DNA from: Chloroflexota bacterium
Lineage (GTDB): Bacteria > Chloroflexota > UBA4733
Direction: 5' to 3'
Length of the DNA: 6,308 bases
NCBI GenBank assembly: GCA_025449435.1
Contig: JANWJO010000237.1
Location: forward strand, 1 to 6,308
The notes below the pieces were generated by a model. That model was not told the origin of the DNA. It was given only the letters and a program-made list of their open reading frames with translations, and did not search any database. Position numbers and translations under genes: made by a program. This document shows, piece after piece, positions 1 through 5,435 of this stretch; positions within the stretch are counted from its first letter, which is position 1; each line of letters opens with the position of its first letter.

Positions 1-662
1 GGCTTCACCGCGATGTGTATTGGTTCATCCAGCGCACCTTGAATGCGTGCCACCTCGGCCATCGCCTTGGCCGGAATGATCAAATCCACATCTTCGGTCG
101 CCGGCGCCTCAAGTTCGATGGTGCGCAGGGACAGCCGGTAGGAATCGCATCCCACCAGGGTCAGCTTATGGCCCCGTGCGCGCAGCAAGATACCCGACAG
201 TTGCGGACGACCCTCATCCTTGGCCGCTGCGAACTCGACGTCACGTATGGCCTGGCGCAAGTCGTCGGCACCTACCCGCACCAGCGGTGCATCCGACACC
301 TGGTCGATGGCAGGAAACTCGCTGGCGTCGACGCCCTTCACGTTGGCATTGAAGCGCGCCCCCTTCACGGCCAGGGTTTGGGTACGCTGGACCAAGTCGA
401 GCTCCACCGTGTCGTTGGGCATCGCGTTCACCAGATCGCTGAACAAGCGATGGGGCACCGCTACGCTACCTGCGTCCGCGATGCTTGCCTCGATCCAGGT
501 GACGATGGCCATGTCGATGTTGGTACCGGCCAGCTTCAAGCGGTCGCCATCGCTGGCGATGAGCACAAACCCGGTGATCGGCGTCGCCCCGCGCGGCGCG
601 ATGGCGTGACCTACGTCGCCCAGGCTCTTACTGAGCGTGCTTTGCGCGCAGTTCAGGTGCAT
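1..662 (-). CDS. dnaN: DNA polymerase III beta subunit (sliding clamp), 3' end cut by window edge
   Basis: The product is the ring-shaped clamp that tethers the replicative polymerase to DNA; it acts in the cytoplasm as a homodimer. The window holds 220 complete codons from ATG at 662. Clamps are usually about 370 residues, so roughly 150 are missing beyond the left edge. Visible landmarks are the N-terminal domain opening MHLNCAQSTLSKSL, TPITGFVLIASDGDRLKLAG near residues 27-46, VPHRLFSDLVNAMP at 69-82, FNANVKGVDASEFPAID at 104-120, and the domain-2 segment GRPQLSGILL then VGCDSYRLSL at 151-179. The last segment corresponds to the peptide-binding pocket strand (TDGHRL in E. coli). The start is backed by a GGAAGG-type ribosome site. 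The upstream neighbour is an MFS transporter and no dnaA or recF is visible, so it could be a secondary clamp copy. The family call is firm; the phylum inference is from memory. Confidence 0.93.
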   Translation of the reverse strand, partial: MHLNCAQSTLSKSLGDVGHAIAPRGATPITGFVLIASDGDRLKLAGTNIDMAIVTWIEASIADAGSVAVPHRLFSDLVNAMPNDTVELDLVQRTQTLAVKGARFNANVKGVDASEFPAIDQVSDAPLVRVGADDLRQAIRDVEFAAAKDEGRPQLSGILLRARGHKLTLVGCDSYRLSLRTIELEAPATEDVDLIIPAKAMAEVARIQGALDEPIHIAVK

Positions 663-668
663 GTTGAT

Positions 669-677
669 CTTCCTTCC
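669..677 (-). promoter_or_regulatory. Ribosome binding site of dnaN
   Basis: On the minus strand GGAAGGAAG ends six bases before the ATG at 662. It supports this start; I saw no better-placed start nearby. Confidence 0.6.
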
Positions 678-718
678 ACCCGGTGTCGTGGTGTCCGCCA
701 CAGCACCCGTATGTCGTC

Positions 719-732
719 GCGGAGCGCTCCCA
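719..732. promoter_or_regulatory. LacI-family operator-like palindrome upstream of dnaN
   Basis: The plus strand reads GCGGAGCGCTCCCA, with a perfect 10-base palindrome GGAGCGCTCC at 721-730. It matches 12 of 14 positions of the Thermobifida CelR operator TGGGAGCGCTCCCA as I know it, and resembles the site at 5436-5449. It lies 57-70 bases upstream of the dnaN start. A weak minus-strand promoter, TAGACG, 18 bases, TAGCAT, would place the -10 box against the palindrome. The palindrome is seen directly; its function is inferred. Confidence 0.35.
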
Positions 733-758
733 TGCTAGGTTGACAGCATTGGCTTCGT

Positions 759-1994
759 CTATGGCACGTTCGCGCTAGCGGTATTGACCGAGGCCCGCGC
801 GGCGCGTCCCGACCGCGCATTGGCCACGATTCCAGCAATCGCGCAGCCGGCGCCGGCCAGAGCCAGCGCGTAGGGCAAGTGGAGCAACTCCGCCGCGGCG
901 CCGATAGCCAGACTGCCGATGGGGACCAGGCCGGAATTGACGATCATCCACAGGCCCAGTGCACGGCCCTCCGTACCTGGCTCTGCCGCCAGTTGCACGC
1001 TGGCGCCGGCCGTGGCCAGGTAGCCAATCAGCGACCCGCCAAACACCGCAATCGCCACCATGCCGGTGACTAAGTTGGGTGACAGCGCAAACGCCACCAG
1101 GGCAACGCCAGTGACGACCTCCAGTGCGGCCAGCGCGCGCAGGGGACGGCGTGCCACCCAAGGCAAGCCAGAAACGAATGCCCCGCCCAGCGCACCAACA
1201 CCCGTGGCCGTCAGCAGCAGGCTAAGTCCCCCTGGCCCCGCATCAAACACGTCACGGGCCATCTGGGGTAAGAATGATCCGTAGGGGAGCGCCAGCACCG
1301 TCAGCCCAATGGCTGGCAGCAACACCGACCGGATGCGCGGATTTCGCGCCACCGCGAGCACCGCGCTCAACCCGCGGTTACCTGTCCCCACCACCGGCGC
1401 CGCGCGCGCCCGGATGAAGAACAGCGCCGCTATCACGGCCACAAAGCTCACTGCGTTGACCCAAAAGCATGCAGCCGCCCCGGCCGTCACCAGCAACCAT
1501 CCGCCAATAGCGGGCCCAGCGATGCGTGTGAGGTTGAAGCGCACCGAGTTGATCGCTACGGCCCGGCGCAGTTGCTCCTTGCCTACGAGTTCCTTGATGA
1601 ACGCTTGCCACGACGGCCCGTTGAGCGCGTTTATCACGCCGCTGGCCGCCGCAATGACCAAGATGCTCGCCACCGTATTGCGCTCAAGAGTTTGCAGCAA
1701 CGCGAGAACAACCGTGAGCACGGTGGCCGCGGCTTGCGTCGCCAGCAGCACTTTGCGCCGGTTGGCGCGGTCGGCCAGCGACCCTGCTGGAATGCCCAGC
1801 AACAGCACCGGTGCGGTCTGCACAAACCCCAGCAACCCCAACACAAAACTGGAGTTACCCAGTTGCAGGATGGTCCAGCCCAGCGCCACGTTCTGCATCC
1901 AGCCGCCCAGGCTGGACACGAACGCCCCCACCAGAAACAGCGAGTAGTCCCGATTGGCCAGCGGTGTATCGTCGATCCATCGCATGCGGGCCAT
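759..1994 (-). CDS. MFS transporter of the MFS_3 / EntS-like group (probable exporter)
   Basis: This 411-residue polytopic membrane protein has about 12 hydrophobic segments, the usual length for the major facilitator superfamily. The order of motifs fits the MFS_3 (enterobactin exporter EntS-like) group: NRDYSLFLVGAFVSSLGGWM near residues 14-33, loop 2-3 motif A GSLADRANRRK at 71-81, and NGPSWQAFIKELVGKEQLRR at 125-144 followed by AINSVRFNLTRIAGPAIGGW at 147-166. Members are proton-driven exporters of siderophores, drugs or unknown metabolites; the substrate here cannot be read. The first ATG at 1994 lacks a clear ribosome site (only GAGCGAGC just before it), and a second ATG lies at codon 4. 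It ends with TAG. It sits 110 bases after the thioredoxin-fold gene and 96 bases before dnaN, so co-transcription is possible but not shown. Confidence 0.88.
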   Translation of the reverse strand: MARMRWIDDTPLANRDYSLFLVGAFVSSLGGWMQNVALGWTILQLGNSSFVLGLLGFVQTAPVLLLGIPAGSLADRANRRKVLLATQAAATVLTVVLALLQTLERNTVASILVIAAASGVINALNGPSWQAFIKELVGKEQLRRAVAINSVRFNLTRIAGPAIGGWLLVTAGAAACFWVNAVSFVAVIAALFFIRARAAPVVGTGNRGLSAVLAVARNPRIRSVLLPAIGLTVLALPYGSFLPQMARDVFDAGPGGLSLLLTATGVGALGGAFVSGLPWVARRPLRALAALEVVTGVALVAFALSPNLVTGMVAIAVFGGSLIGYLATAGASVQLAAEPGTEGRALGLWMIVNSGLVPIGSLAIGAAAELLHLPYALALAGAGCAIAGIVANARSGRAARASVNTASANVP

Positions 1995-2059
1995 GCTCGC
2001 TCGTTTCGCTGTGGACTGCCGGCGCCCCTACTGTAGCACCACGGTCAGTCGTGCCTGCA

Positions 2060-2086
2060 CCCTTCCCCGGGAGAAACGGGGAAGGG
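2060..2086 (-). repeat. Perfect 10-bp GC-rich hairpin, REP-like, between two genes
   Basis: The arms 2060-2069 (CCCTTCCCCG) and 2077-2086 (CGGGGAAGGG) pair perfectly around a 7-base loop. It lies 18 bases beyond the stop of the thioredoxin-fold gene. Neither side has a T-run, so it is not a classical intrinsic terminator. GC-rich palindromes of this style are, from memory, dispersed repeats in several Chloroflexota genomes. It may act as a transcript 3' end or be a mobile REP-like unit. The structure is seen; the role is inferred. Confidence 0.55.
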
Positions 2087-2098
2087 ATGGGGATGGGG
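2078..2098 (+). other. Canonical G-quadruplex motif
   Basis: Four G-runs on the plus strand (2078-2081, 2084-2086, 2089-2092, 2095-2098) are separated by two-base loops AA, AT and AT. This satisfies the usual G3+N1-7 pattern with very short loops. The motif includes two direct ATGGGG units, shares its first runs with the right arm of the adjacent hairpin, and lies on the template strand just after the stop codon at 2105. Confidence 0.5.
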
Positions 2099-2104
2099 TT
2101 GCGA

Positions 2105-3370
2105 TTACCCCTCTCTAAAATACTCCAGTTGCTCCACCATCACCCGGCTGGCCTGCACCCCGTCACGCGTCGCTTGCCAGGTGCGCAGGCAGTGCGGCGG
2201 TGTGCGATCGGCAGGCGTGGTCCCTGCGAGCGTGAAGCCGATGCCCAGCGGCTGCGGCCCCAAGTCGTCTTCGCGATTGTTGTACTGATTGGCGCCCCAA
2301 CGCTGCCCTGCCGCCAGCAAGTCGAAGGCAATAAATCGGTTGGTGAGGCGGTCCCAGGTTGCTTCACCCTGTAACTGGCAGTCAAACCCTGCAGGGTATG
2401 ACCGTTCCTCGCCATCTTCCGGCCGGGTCCAGCTGGCAGTACACGCCAGGCGCACCGCACCCGTGAGCGTGAGGTGTACCAGCGACCCATTGACGCCGGT
2501 CACCTCCGACCACAAGTCCATGTGTTGGATGGCGCTCTCCGGCCAGGCGAACGGCTCGCCGCGTACACAGTCGCGCAGATGAAAGCGGGCCAGGCGCCGT
2601 AGCAGCGCCCGGGGCGCGGCTCGGTGCGTTCCCACGGTCCCGGGCTCCGGCACCAACTTCTGCGCCTCATCCCGCGTAAACCAGGCGTAGTCAAAGTTCC
2701 AGGCGCCCTTGCGCCAGTCGTCGGGCCGGGTGTCGATGGTCCTGGGCAGGTCGCGTGCCACCAGTTGCAGCACCAACCCGCCGACGGGGTATCCCCGATC
2801 CGGAGCCGCCGCGCCGAGCACTTGGACTGGAGCACGGTTGCCAAGCAAGGCTGCTTCGCGCCAGCGGCTGAGCGCTACTCCCAGCATCCCCGCCATCTTC
2901 TCCGGGTCACGCGTGTTGATAGACGCCAGAAACTGCCCGGTCGCGGTGAATGCGTAGCTGCCCTGCCGGGTGGTGGTTGGGTGCGTCCGGCCGCCGTAAT
3001 GCCCTTGTTCGGCGATGTGCCGGAAGAATTGCCCTACATCGTCCTGCTGACGCTGCAACGCCGAGCTGTTGCCGGCCACCGGAATAAACTGCTCGCTGAG
3101 CAGCCGGATCACCGTTGGGTCGCTAAAAGCCTGCGCACGGCCGGCCACACCATTGTTTCAGGTGCAGCCCAGGGGATTGCCATTCATGGCCCACAGGAAC
3201 ACTGGTTTTCCTTGCTCGCTGGCAAGCTGGCACGCGGCGCGGAGGTCGGTTTGCCACGGCACGGCCTTCCAGCGCAGCTCTGACGCTTGTGGCGCCAGCC
3301 ACGCGAGGAGGGGACGGAACGTCGCGCCGCTCACCGGCGGCACGCTGTTTTGCGGGGCTGCGCTGGCCAT
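2105..3370 (-). CDS. Thioredoxin-fold protein with in-frame TGA; candidate selenoprotein (C-T-U motif)
   Basis: The frame opens at ATG 3370 behind AAGGAG, runs 70 codons, meets TGA (3158-3160) and continues in the same frame for 350 codons to TAA, giving 421 residues if TGA is read. Residues 1-36 show no clear signal peptide. A Trx-like domain spans about 37-175: VPWQTDLRAAC, the beta strand KPVFLWAM at 55-62, NPLGC-T-U at 65-71, VIRLLSEQFIPVAGN, then GSYAFTATGQFLAS. The remainder, about 180-421, includes NFDYAWFTRDEAQKL, RRLARFHLRDCVRGE and RFIAFDLLAAGQRWG. It resembles the C-terminal part of uncharacterised Trx-family proteins I recall from planctomycetes and relatives; I cannot name its function. 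The TGA sits where the fold carries its redox residue, one residue after Cys69, so selenocysteine is the leading reading. Nonsense mutation or sequencing error is the alternative. The GTG at 3148 has no ribosome site. The gene follows the binding-protein gene by 64 bases. Confidence 0.72.
3128..3146 (-). promoter_or_regulatory. Possible bacterial SECIS-like hairpin after the in-frame TGA
   Basis: Counting bases after UGA as +1, +12 to +15 (GGCC) pairs with +27 to +30 (GGCU, one G-U pair). A G-A mismatch follows, then +17/+18 pairs with +24/+25, leaving a five-base loop CGUGC with G20-U21. As I recall, E. coli fdhF has GU in its apical loop at the same distance from UGA. I folded this by hand and alternatives exist in this GC-rich stretch, so treat it as a candidate. 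Confidence 0.3.
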
Positions 3371-3375
3371 GACTA

Positions 3376-3381
3376 CTCCTT
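3376..3381 (-). promoter_or_regulatory. Ribosome binding site fixing the start of the Trx-fold gene
   Basis: AAGGAG ends five bases before the ATG at 3370. It shows that translation begins well upstream of the in-frame TGA, so the 70 codons before the TGA are real coding sequence. Confidence 0.75.
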
Positions 3382-3397
3382 ATACTTCGTTGCCCGC

Positions 3398-3428
3398 CCG
3401 GTGGCAGGGCGAGTCGCCCTGCCACCGG
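3398..3428 (-). terminator. Perfect 15-bp inverted repeat after the binding-protein gene (stem-loop)
   Basis: Arms 3398-3412 and 3414-3428 are exact reverse complements around a single central base, so the RNA would form a very stable 14-bp stem with a 3-base loop. It starts 6 bases after the stop codon of the binding-protein gene. No U-tract follows on the minus strand (GGGCGGGCAACG), so it is not a textbook intrinsic terminator. Hairpins after binding-protein genes often protect that transcript and lower expression downstream, which would fit here. A dispersed palindromic repeat is the alternative. Confidence 0.5.
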
Positions 3429-3434
3429 TACCGC

Positions 3435-5288
3435 TTACGACGACGCTTTCAGCGAAGCCTCGTATTCCTGGCGGATCATCTCACCGCCACGCGACTTCCA
3501 CTGGCTGATCGCATCATCAAGCGACGACAGTGGCTGCTGGCCCGTGATGATGGCCGACACGGTGTCGTACCCGAACTGGTTCAACTCGGAGGCCTTGGCC
3601 ACATTGGTCGCCGAGTATAGCGGCCAGCTTGGATCGTTGAGCCCGATCTTGATGATTTGCGCCGAAAGGTTCTGCGCGTACTCTGCCGCTCCCGGCGACT
3701 GGGGATAAAAGAACACCGGCAGCGCCCCCATCAGGTAGATCAGATCACCCTTCTCGCTCTGCCCCTGCGGGGTCAGCGCTGGCACACCATTGGCATCGGG
3801 TTTGGAATCGACGCCGGGCACGCCGTAGCTCAAGAACAGCCACTCTGCGCTGCCAAAGGGCGACGCCAGGTAGTCCAGGATGCGCAACAGCATGTCGATC
3901 TTGTTGGGGTCCGTGACTGACGCTGGGATGCCGGTGAACCCGAACGACCCTGGTGTGTTGTAGGTGTTGGCCTTGCTCCCACCTGGATCGGACGGCATGA
4001 TCCCCTTGAGCACTGCCTTGGGGTTCACGGTGGTGATCTTGTTATACACCGAGCCGGACAGCCGCGGATCCACAAAGTTGCCGAAGCCTTCACTGTGCAG
4101 GCCGGTTTTGCCGCCGATAAAGTTGTTCTGGGCCTGGGCGAAGGTCAGGGACCCAGAATCTGGGTAGTAACCGCCGTCCTTATACACCTGGGTCAGGAAC
4201 GACAACCCCTGCTTGAACTCATCGGTCTCGATGGTGTAGCTGAGCGTGCCATCGCTATTTTGCCGCCAGTTGAACGGCGTGCCGTACATGTTAAATGCGA
4301 TCGTATTGTCCCAACCGGTCCAGTTCAGCCCGTACCGGCTCATGCCCCAGGTATCAGCTTGGCCGTCGCCGTCGGGGTCGTTCTTGGTGAACGCTACCAG
4401 CAAGTCGTGCACATCAGTCGGGCTGGCGAACGTCTCTTTGCCAACTTTGGCAGCCCAGTCGGCGCGATAAAAGGGGATGTTGCCGTTACTCTGGATCGGC
4501 TTGGGCACCCCGTACACCTTGCCCTTGAACTTCACGTTGTTCCAGGTGGCGGCTGGAATGTTCGCCAGGTTCTTGTATTTCTTGCCCGCGTCGCCAGTGA
4601 CGTAGGGCGTGAGGTCCAAAAATGCCCCCTGCCCCATCGCCTGATATTGCGGAGCTGCGTTTTGGCCGGGATTGAGGTAGAACAGGTCAGGTAGCGAGCC
4701 ACCGGCGATGAGCGCGGCGGACTTCTGCCCATAGGTAGGTTGCGGCGTGATGATGGGCTGCCAGGTTACGCCCAGGCGCTTATTCAACTCCTGCCAGTAC
4801 TGGTTCTGGCCCATCGGCGTCGGCGGCGATTGATACGCGATGGTAAACGCGGTCACCGTGCCGCCAGACCCCGGTGTGCCGGTATACGAGGTGAACGCCG
4901 TTGGGAGCTTATTGAACGCATCGGGCACGCCAGCCGCCGGTGATGGAATCTTGTCCGGTAACGCCGAGCCACTGGCGGTGGTGGAGGTGCCAGTGGCCGC
5001 GCTGGAAGTGGTAGCGACTACGGCACTCGTCGTCGAAGCGGCTGCGCTCGTTGTCGCAGCGGCTGCGCTCTTTGTCGCCGTCGCCGCGCTCGACGTTGTA
5101 GCGGCAGCGCTGGTGGCTGCTGCGCTGGTGGCTGCTGCGCTGGTGGCAGCGGCGCTGGTGGCTGCGGCGCTGGAGGTCGTGGCGGTCGCCGTCGTGCCGC
5201 ACGCCGCCAGGCTCACCGCGCCTGCTAGCGCCACTACGCTGCTCAAGATCATCCGGCGTGACACCTGTCTGGTTCGCCATTCTGTCAC
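3435..5288 (-). CDS. Sugar ABC transporter solute-binding lipoprotein, LplA/YtcQ-like
   Basis: This 617-residue extracytoplasmic binding protein would capture a sugar, probably an oligosaccharide, and deliver it to the neighbouring permease. Residues 1-30 form a lipoprotein signal: RRMILSSVVALAGAVSLAAC with Cys30 as the lipidation site, preceded by a Tat-like SRRMIL. Residues 31-110 are an Ala/Ser/Thr spacer with one charged residue (Lys73). The binding domain starts near 143; QNQYWQELNKRLGVTWQPI at 161-179 and SAALIAGGSLPDLFYL at 190-205 are typical of family 1 binding proteins, and the long type paired with LplC permeases fits its size. The first in-frame start is GTG 5288 (an upstream in-frame TAG is at 5331-5333); GTG 5264 and ATG 5252 are alternatives, and none has a good ribosome site. 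It lies 234 bases after the permease and has its own operator-like site upstream. The exact ligand cannot be read. Confidence 0.9.
   Translation of the reverse strand: MTEWRTRQVSRRMILSSVVALAGAVSLAACGTTATATTSSAAATSAAATSAAATSAAATSAAATTSSAATATKSAAAATTSAAASTTSAVVATTSSAATGTSTTASGSALPDKIPSPAAGVPDAFNKLPTAFTSYTGTPGSGGTVTAFTIAYQSPPTPMGQNQYWQELNKRLGVTWQPIITPQPTYGQKSAALIAGGSLPDLFYLNPGQNAAPQYQAMGQGAFLDLTPYVTGDAGKKYKNLANIPAATWNNVKFKGKVYGVPKPIQSNGNIPFYRADWAAKVGKETFASPTDVHDLLVAFTKNDPDGDGQADTWGMSRYGLNWTGWDNTIAFNMYGTPFNWRQNSDGTLSYTIETDEFKQGLSFLTQVYKDGGYYPDSGSLTFAQAQNNFIGGKTGLHSEGFGNFVDPRLSGSVYNKITTVNPKAVLKGIMPSDPGGSKANTYNTPGSFGFTGIPASVTDPNKIDMLLRILDYLASPFGSAEWLFLSYGVPGVDSKPDANGVPALTPQGQSEKGDLIYLMGALPVFFYPQSPGAAEYAQNLSAQIIKIGLNDPSWPLYSATNVAKASELNQFGYDTVSAIITGQQPLSSLDDAISQWKSRGGEMIRQEYEASLKASS
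5038..5079 (-). repeat. Two 21-bp tandem units in the binding-protein spacer
   Basis: Units 5038-5058 and 5059-5079 differ at only two positions and on the minus strand encode ATxSAAA twice. They belong to the low-complexity lipoprotein spacer. Confidence 0.7.
5101..5175 (-). repeat. Five 15-bp tandem units encoding SAAAT in the lipoprotein spacer
   Basis: Five consecutive 15-base units (5101-5115, 5116-5130, 5131-5145, 5146-5160, 5161-5175) share the core GCGCTGGTG on the plus strand. Two units, 5116-5130 and 5131-5145, are identical. Changes between units are largely at third codon positions, which suggests the peptide repeat SAAAT is kept. The unit length is a multiple of three, so copy-number changes would keep the frame. 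Confidence 0.8.
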
Positions 5289-5307
5289 ATGGCCGCGTGC
5301 TGGTTGC

Positions 5308-5416
5308 CTAATCGAGCCGTCGATGAGGTCCTACTTTCATAACGCTGCTTGGTTGCCAAGCAGCAACATTACCGAGGGTGATGCCTGCTGTGCGCCGTCT
5401 GGCGCCGTTCGCTCAT
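5308..5416 (-). other. Chain of three tiny leader ORFs joined by TAATG and ATGA
   Basis: On the minus strand an ATG at 5416 opens MSERRQTAHSRHHPR (stop 5369-5371). Its TAA overlaps the next ATG (TAATG), which opens MLLLGNQAAL (stop 5337-5339). That stop overlaps a third ATG (ATGA), opening MKVGPHRRLD and ending in TAG at 5308-5310, 19 bases before the binding-protein GTG. The first is preceded by AGGAGG. I do not recognise these peptides; they may be a regulatory leader or chance ORFs. An in-frame ATT at 5420-5422 is nearer the ribosome site than the ATG. Confidence 0.25.
5344..5364 (-). promoter_or_regulatory. 9-bp hairpin in the leader of the binding-protein gene
   Basis: GCTGCTTGG (5344-5352) and CCAAGCAGC (5356-5364) pair perfectly around a 3-base loop, 56 bases upstream of the GTG start at 5288. 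No U-tract follows. It lies inside the second of three tiny ORFs, so ribosome passage would open it. It could be an attenuator-like element or a protein-binding palindrome. Confidence 0.4.
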
Positions 5417-5427
5417 GCCAATGACGA

Positions 5428-5433
5428 CCTCCT
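5428..5433 (-). promoter_or_regulatory. Strong Shine-Dalgarno AGGAGG not attached to a normal gene start
   Basis: AGGAGG (within AAAAGGAGGT) is the best ribosome site in the window. It lies about 140 bases upstream of the binding-protein start and 11 bases before the ATG of a 15-codon ORF. It begins within a few bases of the operator-like palindrome at 5436-5449. Confidence 0.45.
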
Positions 5434-5435
5434 TT

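Noticed and set aside
15..743. Long plus-strand ORF of 242 codons opposite dnaN
   Set aside because: It is antisense to a clearly recognisable clamp gene; its translation is rich in Arg, His and Gln with no family resemblance, as expected for an antisense frame in GC-rich DNA.
740..745. Perfect -35 hexamer TTGACA on the plus strand
   Set aside because: No -10 box lies 15-19 bases downstream, and it would point into the antisense of the MFS gene.
2105..3148. Reading the Trx gene as an independent 347-codon gene starting at GTG 3148
   Set aside because: No ribosome site precedes this GTG, and the frame continues upstream through the TGA into a well-initiated coding stretch holding the first part of the same domain.
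3158..3160. General reassignment of TGA as a sense codon in this organism
   Set aside because: None of the other four coding regions contains an internal TGA, so a single-site recoding or mutation fits better.
5101..5175. CRISPR-like array
   Set aside because: Units are contiguous 15-mers without spacers and lie in a coding frame; they are a protein repeat.
4840..5424. Plus-strand ORF of 194 codons with Val-Ala-Ala-Leu repeats
   Set aside because: The repeats are the mirror of the SAAAT-coding tandem repeat of the binding lipoprotein, which has a proper signal peptide and binding domain on the minus strand.
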